Shown piece after piece: positions 29,540-39,200 of a stretch of 64,000 nucleotides of DNA. A program made the translations under genes and the position numbers. Positions within the stretch are counted from its first letter, which is position 1; the number at the start of each line of letters is the position of its first letter. The notes beneath the pieces were generated by a model. That model saw only the letters and a list, made by a program, of their open reading frames with translations. It was not told the origin of the DNA and did not search any database. The stretch is from Tricholomella constricta (taxonomy: Eukaryota; Basidiomycota; Agaricomycetes; Agaricales; Lyophyllaceae): contig JAACJP010000013.1 in NCBI GenBank assembly GCA_013368375.1, positions 682,001 to 746,000 on the forward strand, in the 5' to 3' direction.

Positions 29540-32500
29540 CTAGTCGTAATCGGTTCGCCCCCCTATCTGTAGAGTACCCCAATATACTTAATATTGCTGC
29601 TACTTCTACGGGTGAACCAATCGACGAAGACGTACAATCCTCTCCTGACCAAACGCCATCTCCTTCGGTCGCTCCGACCGAGCCGACTGTACCGTCGCGT
29701 CGCGGACTACCGCGCTGGGAAAAGCGACTGCCCCGTCGCTTCGTGATCGCCGCCTCCCCCGACTCCTTATCCCTGTCGCTCAAGGTCGAGCTCGAGACCA
29801 CCGACACCCAAGAGACGCATTCGCTCGCTGCCCTCGTTGACAGCGGGGCATCGGCCTGCTTCATCAACACTGCCTTCGTTGAAAAGCACAAGCTGAAGAC
29901 GCGACGGCTGAATCGCCCGACACGTGCCTACAATGTTGACGGAACCCCTAATGAGGCGGGCGCCATTGAATATGTCGTGGACGCAGTCTTACGTTACGAC
30001 GGTCACTCCGAGCGCGTTCTGTTCGCGGTCGCGGGTATTGGGAAGCAGGATCTCATTCTCGGATTCACCTGGCTCCGAGACCACAACCCCGACATTGATT
30101 GGGCGACGGGAAAGGTGAAAATGAGTCGAGCGCCGACACGTTGCGACACCTGCAAGGTTGAAGTCAGGGAGGAGCGTCGTTCACGCACCAAGCTGCGAGC
30201 CGCCATTCGGGCTTGTCGGGCGGAAGGAATCCCAACAGTCGAGCCCGACCTGCGAGCCCCGACCTGCCCCTACGTCGAAGACGACTCCGACACCGACGAG
30301 TTCCTCCCCTACACTCCGATCATGGAGGAACCCGATCCAGAGTCGGACGACTTCCTGGTGGAGACCTTCCTGAACGGTGATCGCATCTTTGCGACTGCGA
30401 TCCACCCCCCTCCGACCGAAATGCACATTCGCGCCAGTCAAACGACATCGCAGCGACTCGCGGAGGCGCACGCCGCGAACTCTGCGCCTAAGTCGTTCCG
30501 CGACGCCGTTCCGACCCACCTCCACGACTTTGAGGACGTTTTCTCCAAGGTCGCGTTCGACGAACTCCCCGATCGCAAACAGTGGGATCACGCGATTGAG
30601 TTGGAGCCGGGAGCTTCGCCGTCTGGCACCAAAGTCTACCCACTGTCGCCAGCGGAGCAAGTCGAACTCGATGCGTTCCTCAAGGAGAACCTCGAGTCGG
30701 GTCGGATCCGTCCGTCGAAGTCGCCCATGGCTTCGCCAGTGTTCTTCATCAAGAAGAAGGATGGTGCGCTCCGGCTGGTGCAGGACTATCGGACGCTCAA
30801 CGCGCTTACGGTGAAGAACCGGTACCCACTGCCGCTCATTAGCGAACTGGTGAACAACCTCCGCGGCGCGCGGTACTTCACCAAGCTGGACGTCCGATGG
30901 GGGTACAACAACGTTCGGATCAAGGAAGGCGACGAGTGGAAGGCAGCGTTTCGGACGAACCGCGGTCTCTTCGAGCCGCTCGTCATGTTCTTCGGCCTCA
31001 CGAACAGCCCCGCCACATTCCAGACCATGATGAATGACATCTTCCGCGATCTGATCGCCGAGGGTGTTGTTTGCGTGTACCTCGACGATATCTTGATTTA
31101 CACCAAGACTCTCGAGGAACACCGTCGGGTCGCGCGACTCGTGCTGGACCGACTCCGCGAACATAAGTTGTTCCTAAAACCCGAGAAATGCGAGTTTGAA
31201 CAGACCAAGGTCGAGTATCTTGGGCTGATCATCTCGCACGGGCAAGCGGAAATGGATCCGGTCAAGGTCGCTGGAGTGTCGGAGTGGCCGGCGCCGAGGA
31301 ACAAGAAGGAGGTGCAAGCGTTCTTGGGCTTCACCAATTTCTACCGACGGTTCATCCAGGACTTCTCGCACCACGCCCGACCCCTGTTTGATTTGACGGG
31401 CAAGGATGTTGCCTGGCGCTGGGAAGCGTCGGAGCAGTCGGCCTTTGACCTCCTGAAGTCTGCGATCACGTCGCGACCGGTGCTGGCATTCCCCGACGAC
31501 GACCGACCGTACCGCATCGAAGCTGACTCGTCCGACTTCGCGACGGGCGCGGTCCTGTCGCAAGAGTCGCCGTCCGATGGCAAGTGGCACCCGGTCGCGT
31601 TCTACTCGAAGAGCTTGAACGCAGTCGAGCGGAACTACGAGATCCACGACAAGGAGATGCTGGCGATCATCCGGTCTCTGGAAGAGTGGCGACATTTTGT
31701 GGAAGGCGCAAAGCACAAGGTGGAGATCCTGACCGACCACAAGAACCTTGAGTACTTCCTCACCGCGAAGAAACTCAATCGGCGGCAAGCCCGCTGGTCG
31801 CTCTACCTTGCCAACTTCGACTTTACCCTCCACCACCGTCCGGGACGCAGCATGGGCAAACCCGACGCCCTGTCGCGTCGCGCTGATCACGGCGACGGAA
31901 GTGGCGACAATGCCGACATCGTGCTCCTCAAACCCGAGTTCTTCGCGATTCGCGCGACCGAGGGTCTGGCACTGGTCGGAGAAGAAGACGATGTGCTGAA
32001 AGCGATCCGCAAGGGCAATCGCGATGGCGCACAGGAGGACGCGGTCGCGAAAGCGGCGCAACTGGTCAAGGCATCCAAGACTGCCGGTCGCTCCCTACGC
32101 TTCGGCGAGTGGGGGGAGGAAGGTGGTCTGCTCACGTTCCGTGGACGGATCTATGTCCCGAACGTTCCTGACCTCCGCCGACGCATTGTGGAGCAGCATC
32201 ATGACTCCAAGGTCGCCGGTCACCCGGGTCGCTGGAAGACGCTCGAGCTGGTGTCGCGCAACTACTGGTGGCCCCAGATGTCGCGCTTCATCGGTTCATA
32301 CACCAGCACCTGCGACATGTGCTTGCGCACGAAACCTCGCCGCCAACTCCCCGTCGGACAGCTGCAGCCGCTCCCAATTCCCGAAGGCCGATGGAATGTC
32401 GTATCGGTCGACTTCATCACCGAACTCCCAGAGTCCAACGGCCATGACGCGATCATGAACGTCGTGGATTCGGTCGGAAAACGCGCGCATTTCATCGCGT

Positions 32501-33543
32501 CGCACACGACCTGTTCGGCCTTGGGAGCTGCGAATCTCTACCGTCGCCACGTCTGGAAGCTGCACGGTCTCCCCGACGCATTCGTCTCCGATCGAGGTCC
32601 ACAGTTTGTTGCCGAGTTCACGCGCGAACTGTACAGACTCCTGGGTATCAAACTGTCGGCTTCGACGGCGTACCACCCGCAGACCGACGGACAGACTGAG
32701 CGTGTCAACCAGGAGCTGGAACAGTTCTTGCGGGTCTTCTGCAACGAGCGCCAGAACGACTGGGAGGACCTCTTGCCCGACGCCGAATTCAGTTACAACA
32801 ACCATGTACATTCGGCGACGCAGCAGACCCCCTTCCTGCTCGACACTGGTCGGCATCCGCGCATGGGCTTTGAGCCGCGTCGGGGCGCTTCCAAGAACGA
32901 GTCGGCCGACGAGTTCGTGGAGCGCATGAAGGAAGCACAGGAGGAAGCCAAGGCGGCGCTTTCAAAGGCCAAAGACGACATGGAGCGGTATTACAATCAG
33001 CGACACGCCCCGACACCCGACTACCAGCCGGGTGACAAGGTGTACTTGGACGCGACCGACATCTCTACGACCCGACCGTCTAAGAAATTATCGCATCGCT
33101 ACCTTGGCCCTTTCGTCGTGCAAAGGCGAGTCGGCCCGCTCGCATACCGCCTCCTGCTGCCTCAGTCCATGAAGCGCATCCACCCAGTCTTCCACGTCAT
33201 AAAGCTTGTCCCCGCCGTCGCTGACCCGATCGAAGGTCGACAGTCCGACCCCCCGCCGCCACCAGACATCATCGATGACGAACCCCACTACGAAGTCCAC
33301 AAAATCCTCGACAGTCGCATCTTCCGCAAGAAACTTCAGTACAAAATCTTGTGGAAAGGCTACGGCTATGAAGAAGCTTCGTGGGAGCCCCGGGAGAACG
33401 TCGCCGCACCCGACCTGGTTCGCAAGTTCCACCGCGACAATCCTGATGCTGCGCGCCACATCCGTGGCATCTTCACTCTATCCCCCGCCGTCTTCGCCAC
33501 CGTCACCCCGCACCGAGCCGTTGCGATTCAAAAGGGGGGGTGA
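29503..33543 (+). CDS. Gypsy B pol: protease, RT, RNase H, integrase, chromodomain
   Basis: The pol frame is open from before the gag stop to TGA at 33543 (1341 codons from 29518), with no ATG before the protease, so it needs frameshifting or reinitiation. Counting from 29518: protease DSGA at about 108; RT with YLDDI at about 521; RNase H with EADSSDFATGAV at about 663; the integrase HHCC zinc finger (HHDSKVAGHPG...CDMC) at about 893; DDE core residues in VSVDFITEL, VSDRGPQF and QTERVNQELE; a GPY/F-type module (YLGPFVV). A C-terminal chromodomain (YEVHKILDSR, YKILWKGYG, ASWEPREN) lies at about 1257-1310. Chromodomains steer integration to particular chromatin. The ORF looks fully functional. 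Confidence 0.95.
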   Translation, partial: LVAQRVKSTPPLSSRNRFAPLSVEYPNILNIAATSTGEPIDEDVQSSPDQTPSPSVAPTEPTVPSRRGLPRWEKRLPRRFVIAASPDSLSLSLKVELETTDTQETHSLAALVDSGASACFINTAFVEKHKLKTRRLNRPTRAYNVDGTPNEAGAIEYVVDAVLRYDGHSERVLFAVAGIGKQDLILGFTWLRDHNPDIDWATGKVKMSRAPTRCDTCKVEVREERRSRTKLRAAIRACRAEGIPTVEPDLRAPTCPYVEDDSDTDEFLPYTPIMEEPDPESDDFLVETFLNGDRIFATAIHPPPTEMHIRASQTTSQRLAEAHAANSAPKSFRDAVPTHLHDFEDVFSKVAFDELPDRKQWDHAIELEPGASPSGTKVYPLSPAEQVELDAFLKENLESGRIRPSKSPMASPVFFIKKKDGALRLVQDYRTLNALTVKNRYPLPLISELVNNLRGARYFTKLDVRWGYNNVRIKEGDEWKAAFRTNRGLFEPLVMFFGLTNSPATFQTMMNDIFRDLIAEGVVCVYLDDILIYTKTLEEHRRVARLVLDRLREHKLFLKPEKCEFEQTKVEYLGLIISHGQAEMDPVKVAGVSEWPAPRNKKEVQAFLGFTNFYRRFIQDFSHHARPLFDLTGKDVAWRWEASEQSAFDLLKSAITSRPVLAFPDDDRPYRIEADSSDFATGAVLSQESPSDGKWHPVAFYSKSLNAVERNYEIHDKEMLAIIRSLEEWRHFVEGAKHKVEILTDHKNLEYFLTAKKLNRRQARWSLYLANFDFTLHHRPGRSMGKPDALSRRADHGDGSGDNADIVLLKPEFFAIRATEGLALVGEEDDVLKAIRKGNRDGAQEDAVAKAAQLVKASKTAGRSLRFGEWGEEGGLLTFRGRIYVPNVPDLRRRIVEQHHDSKVAGHPGRWKTLELVSRNYWWPQMSRFIGSYTSTCDMCLRTKPRRQLPVGQLQPLPIPEGRWNVVSVDFITELPESNGHDAIMNVVDSVGKRAHFIASHTTCSALGAANLYRRHVWKLHGLPDAFVSDRGPQFVAEFTRELYRLLGIKLSASTAYHPQTDGQTERVNQELEQFLRVFCNERQNDWEDLLPDAEFSYNNHVHSATQQTPFLLDTGRHPRMGFEPRRGASKNESADEFVERMKEAQEEAKAALSKAKDDMERYYNQRHAPTPDYQPGDKVYLDATDISTTRPSKKLSHRYLGPFVVQRRVGPLAYRLLLPQSMKRIHPVFHVIKLVPAVADPIEGRQSDPPPPPDIIDDEPHYEVHKILDSRIFRKKLQYKILWKGYGYEEASWEPRENVAAPDLVRKFHRDNPDAARHIRGIFTLSPAVFATVTPHRAVAIQKGG

Positions 33544-34047
33544 TGTCAGGGGAACTCTTGTTCACGCTCTCCGACGCTCACAGATCGTTCCCCCGACTCA
33601 CGCGCTCGCCCCCGACCGACCGATCGCGATCCCGACCCGACGCTCCGACCCAAGCGTCGGTGTACATACTTACTCACTTCCTGTCGCTTCCCCTCACTCC
33701 CCGCGCGCGCCCGACGCCGATCCCGACCACCGACATCCCGACGTCGGCTGCCCCGCCTCGTGCCCGTACCCTGGGCCACGAGGATCGGACAGCGTCGGGA
33801 ACGTGTCCATACACGCGCCGCACACCATTCGTTACTATTACATGTACAGTACACTCTGGAGGACCGGCCCTCACGTCCTACACTCGTATATAGTCGGCCC
33901 CCTGGCATTTGGGAATCCTTTACACTATTCTCTTCGGATTCCCCCTTGCCAGGTAAGCCTTACTTACCTTCGTTACTGTACATCAATATAACTTCGGATT
34001 CCCCCTTGCCAGTGTGATAGCGCTCCACTGTAAGGGTTGCCCTAACA
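33544..34047 (+). repeat. Gypsy B 3' LTR
   Basis: 504 bp, by eye identical to 27656-28159, followed by the GGGAT target duplication (34048-34052). Confidence 0.93.
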
Positions 34048-34052
34048 GGGAT

Positions 34053-35966
34053 GAGCATAAAGCGGTGTTTCTCACCAATCGGGGTCTTTTCGAGCCCACA
34101 GTGATGTTTTTCGGACTGTGTAACTCGCCGGCAACGTTCCAAACGATGATGAATAATCTACTGAAGGATCTGATACTACGGGGTGTGGTTATGGTGTATA
34201 TGGACGACATCCTGGTGTATACGGAGACGTTAGCGGAGCACCGAAAAGTGGTCATGGAAGTGCTCGAGATACTGGAAAGGAACAAATTATATTTGAAACC
34301 CGAGAAATGTGATTTCGAAAAGAAAAAGATTGAATACCTAGGAGTGGTGATAGGCGACGGAAAGGTGGAGATGGACCCTGAGAAACTTGAAGCGATCTTC
34401 GACTGGCCAGCGCCACGGTCAGTGAAGGAAACCCAGTCGTTCTTAGGTTTTTGCAATTTCTATCGGAAATTCATCGAAGGATTTGCTACGATCGCACAGC
34501 CGCTATACTGGTTGACGAGGAAGGATAATCAGTTTAAGTGGACCGAAACGTGCCAGAAATCCTTTGAAACCTTAAAGACACGACTTACCTCCGCCCCGGT
34601 CCTCACGTTGGCCACCGACAACGAGCCATACAAAATCGAGGCCGACGCATCGGACTACGCCTCTGGAGCTGTGCTATCCCAACAGCAGGACGGAGTGTGG
34701 CATCCGATCGCATATTACTCTAAGAGTTTCTCGGCAGCGGAACGGAACTATGAAATACACGATAAAGAAATGTTAGCGATCATCAGGGCAGTGGAGGAAT
34801 GGAGGTACCTGGTTCAGGGGAGTCCACACAAGATCGAGATTTGGACAGATCATAAAAATCTCGAGTATTTCCTTACGGCAAGGAAACTGAACAGACGACA
34901 GGCGCGCTGGTCAGCGCTCCTGGCCGACTACGACTATACCTTGAAACATAAACCGGGGAAATCTATGCTGAAGCCCGACGCGCTATCACGAAGACCGGAT
35001 CATAAGAAGGGGGTGGAGCTAGACAACAACGACGTTACCTTGATCACACCCGAACACATTTCCGTTCTTCATATTCGGTCTGCCGTCACTCTCGCCACGG
35101 AAGGAGATATAATAATCGAGGAGTTGAAGAGAAAAGGGCCGGTGACGATCAATCAGGAGGACAAATATGCGAAGTGGGAACAAGAGGACGGACTCACATT
35201 CCGAAATGGGCTCATCGTTGTGCAAAATGATGAAATCAAGCGGAAGATCCTGGAGCTCCATCACGATTCTCATATGGGAGGGCATCCGGGCAGGAACAAG
35301 ACGAAAGAGCTGATCACGCGAAACTACTGGTGGTCGAAGATGACGGAGTATATAAACAAGTATGTTGACGGATGTAGGAAGTGCCAAACAACAAAAATAT
35401 TTCCACAAAAACCACAAGGCGCGCTCTCACCGAACACCATTCCTTCCCATCCCTTTCAAGTCATATCTGTCGACTTTATCACTGGGCTCCCGGACTCTCT
35501 CGGTTACGACTCGATCATGGTGGTGGTAGATCGATTCAGTAAACGCGTATACGCCATTCCATGCAACAAAGACGTCGACTCTGCAGGTGCAGCCCGCCTC
35601 TTCCGAGACAACGTCTGGCGTCACGAGGGTCTTCCCCAAACGGTGATTAGTGATAGAGGAGGACAATTTGCGTCCGAGTTCACCAAGGAGCTATATAATC
35701 AACTCGGTATATCTCGGAATATATCTACCGCCCACCATCCCCAAACTGATGGCCAGACTGAAAGGATGAACCAGGAGATCGAGCAATACCTCCGACTGTT
35801 CATTAATTACCATATGGATGACTGGGCAGACTGGCTCCCCCTCGCCGAATTCTCCTATAATAACAAGGCGTCGAGTGCGACAGGCAAATCCCCCTTCTTC
35901 GTCAACAAAGGTCGCGAGGTTAACACCGGGACGGCCCCCACTCGGAAGCCGGGAAGAGTTGAGTCT
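34053..35966 (+). pseudogene. Gypsy A pol, segment 2: RT, RNase H, integrase
   Basis: This continues gypsy A pol in the same frame as 26327-27655 after removal of gypsy B and one GGGAT copy. It includes the RT palm (TNRGLFEPTVMFFGL, VYMDDILVYT), RNase H (EADASDYASGAV, NYEIHDKEMLAI), the integrase zinc finger (HHDSHMGGHPG...CRKCQ) and the DDE core (VSVDFITGLPDS, VISDRGGQFASEF, HHPQTDGQTERMNQEIEQ). It is interrupted at 35966 by the copia element. Confidence 0.9.
35962..35966 (+). repeat. Copia target-site duplication (left AGTCT)
   Basis: AGTCT is repeated at 41596-41600 beyond the right LTR. Confidence 0.9.
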
Positions 35967-36228
35967 TATTGAAAGGGCCAGCACATTGTGCACAGCGGAA
36001 AGGCTATTAGCTTACCTAGAGTGTTTAGCTTGTAGCTAAGGTTGAGGCTGTGAGTGATACTAAGTACTAGGAATGTAATTCCACACCGATATACGACATA
36101 TTGGTGTGCTATTTATACTACTGGGATGGCGCACAGACCATCGGAGTTTAGGGGATAAAATGTAGTGCACAGACCATTGATAAGAATCTATCATGTGATG
36201 GGTCACATGAATATGGTAAGTTTCAACA
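35967..36228 (-). repeat. Copia C 3' LTR (left on the plus strand)
   Basis: 262 bp; identical by eye to the right LTR. Confidence 0.92.
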
Positions 36229-36262
36229 CTCCCCCTCGCTTAGTGCAGCTCTAATAGCGCAT

Positions 36263-39200
36263 CTAGGCGGATGGCGAATAGAATTCAAGCCCGAGATGTT
36301 CTCGGAAAGTCAAGAATTTTTCCTTAGCTAAGTTCTTTGTGAACATATCAGCAGGATTCTTGCTTCCTTCGATGAAGTAGACTTGTACATGTCCATCTTC
36401 AATGCATTCGCGTACAAAGTGGTAGCGAATATCAATGTGTTTTGTGCGTCGTTCTTGGACAGGGTTTGATCCAATAAAGATCGATCCTTGATTGTCGGCA
36501 TATATAGGAATTGCGCCAATGTCATATCCAAGTTCAAACATCACATTCTTAATCCACATGATTTGTCGACTAGCGTCGGACATAGCCATATATTCGGCTT
36601 CAGTGGATGACAGCGCTACAGTCTTTTGGTGTCGTGAGACCCAAGCAACTGTTCCAGCAGCTAATGTCATGAAGAACCCTGTTTGGGATCTTCGTTTGAT
36701 AGGGTCAGCAGCCCAATCGGAATCTGTGTATGCCAAGAGTCCTTCTCCATTATCTCCATCATAAGTGAGAGCGTAATTGGGAGTTCCGACAAGATAGCGG
36801 CAGATATACAGTGCTTTGTCAAGGTGCTCTTGTGAAGGGTTTGCAGCAAACTGTGACAGTTTAATGACTGCATAAGCGATGTCCGGACGAGTCCCGATCA
36901 TCAGATACATCAGAGATCCTATGACCTGCTGAAATTTAGATCGCAGTGTGGGAGTTGCAGGTGTTCTGTTCTCATCAGGTATATACCCTGCAGGCAAAGG
37001 TGTGGTGGCGACTCTAGCATTTGTCATACCAAAGCGCTCTACTACCCTTTTGAGGTAGGGAATTTGGTCAAGCATGATTTTGCGACCATTGCGTCTAATG
37101 CACATTCCCAGGAATTCCTTTGCATCACCAAGATCGTGACATTCCCAACGCTGCATGAATTCAGCTTTCTTCTTCATTGTGAGAGCCCTGTTAGGTCCCA
37201 TGAAGATCCCGTCATCGACATAGATGATAGCAATAACAAGTGTGCCATCGTGATGTCTGTAGACAAAGATACCAGCATCCGACTGGGTGCGGTGAAAGCC
37301 CAATTCAAGCATGGATGCAACAAGTTCCTTCCACCAGGAAAGAGCTGCTTGTTTTAATCCATAGAGTGCTCGATTTAAGCGCAGCACTTTGCGCTCTTGG
37401 CCTTTGACTTTGAAGCCTTCGGGTTGTTCCATGTATATGACAACTTGGAGTTTGCCATATAGGAAAGCGCTAACAACGTCAAGCGCTAAACAGCACCAGT
37501 TCTCGAGAGAAGCTAATGCAAGCATAAGGCGTACAGTTTCGTACCGGACAACAGGTGAGAAGATCTCATCGAAGTCAATGCCTTCTACTTGGGTAAACCC
37601 TTTGGCGACAAGTCTAGCCTTTTTACGACCATCAGATTTGATCGCAAATACCCATCGGTTCTTAATGGTTTTATGACCAGGTGGTAAGTCCACAAGGTCG
37701 AACACGCCGCGCTTTTTCAGGGCCTCAAGTTCCTGTTTGCAAGCGGCTTTCCACTCCTTCTGTAATGCAGCGGGCATTCGCGCAATATCTCGAAAGTTTG
37801 TTGGAAGTTCATCGTGAGGTGAAACTGCTTGAGAAAGCAAGAAGTTCACGAAATCTACTCCCCCTTCCCGGGCCATTTTTATTATATAGCCCACATCGTC
37901 TATGCCTTCCATAGGAGTCGCGTCACTCGACGTATTGGGTGGTGGTGGTGGTGCTGTACTCGGTCCGGGAACCGGAAGTTGCACACGAACTGGTCGTTTG
38001 TAAGGAACTTTGTCCCTTTCACCAACTAGTCGTTTCCAATACCGCTGACTCGCTTGTTGTCGGATTATATCCGACGGTGCTGGTTTGTCACCATAGACAT
38101 TTCCAGGACGATTGGTAGGGTTCCTCATGCGCACTGGGCGTCTGGGTAGTTCAGCCCATTCACGTTGGTCCTCACGGCGAGGTTCAAAGTCTTCGCGTGC
38201 AGGTCCTTCGTGTTCCGGAGGTGCTTGAGGAGCATCTTCTGCAGCATCGTCATGCGCATCAGATGTCTCAGGAGAGCCAGGTCGATTGATGGGGTAATCA
38301 TCATCGTTATCTGCTTCCGAAGGAGTGTGTTCATCTCCATTATTCGATGGTTCATCCACATCGGGATCTTGTCCTAGAGGGGTATATCCCTTTTGTTTTG
38401 TGTCAGGACACTTTGGAAACATCGTCTCATCAAAGATTGCCGTAGTGGCAACAAAGACTGTGTTGTTGTGGAGTCGCATAAAGCGATGTCCCTTTATCCC
38501 ATCAGGAATGCCAATGTATATCATTAGCTCAGATTTTGGCGCAAGTTTATTTGCACGTCTTTCCTCAGGGAGGTAAACATAAGCTCCACATCCGAATACT
38601 CGGAGATGCTCGACAGAAGGTTTCTTCTTTGTTAGAGATTCAACCGGAGTTTTCCACCTTAACCGACGCATAGGAGTACGGTTGTAAAGGTGAACCGCGT
38701 GTTCAACGCAAAATTCCCACCACGAATCGGGTAGACAGGCAGTGAAGCGAATAGCCTGTGCCTTGTCCATCAAGGTCCGATTTAGGCGTTCAGCACGCCC
38801 ATTTTGTTGTGGTGTGTAAGGAGCGCTCTGCTCAATTTTGATTCCCAAATTGCGCAATTCATCAAGGAACTCTTCCGATTTGAATTCTCCCCCTGCATCG
38901 GAGCGCCATCGTTCGATATTGGCTCCATACTGGTTTTTCACCATCGCAACGAATTGTCTCAATGCTTTGATAGCATCAGACTTTGCGCGTAGGCTCATTG
39001 TCCAGGCATGAGAATTATAGTCATCAAGGAATGTCATGATGTATTTGTACTTGTGGTACGAAGTGACAGGGAAGCTTTTTAAGTCCGAATGGATTAATTC
39101 GAACGGCTTCGATGCACGCGATTGGGATTGTGGGTAAGATTTTGAAGGCATCTTCCCAAGAGCACATCCAGGACACGTGGGTGATTTCGCAGGAATCTGG

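Larger units (their letters stand above)
27656..34047 (+). mobile_element. Gypsy B: intact Ty3/gypsy chromovirus, 6.4 kb
   Basis: Gypsy B has 504-bp LTRs (27656-28159 and 33544-34047) starting TGTCAGGGGAAC and ending CCCTAACA, which look identical by eye. The GGGAT duplication flanks it. It encodes gag (28286-29506) and a full-length pol (29518-33543 and upstream in frame) with protease, RT, RNase H, integrase and chromodomain. A self-complementary primer-binding site follows the 5' LTR, and a polypurine tract AAAAGGGGGGG (33530-33540) precedes the 3' LTR. No lesion was seen in either ORF. The GC content is much higher than in gypsy A. It inserted in the RT of gypsy A in the same orientation. 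Confidence 0.95.
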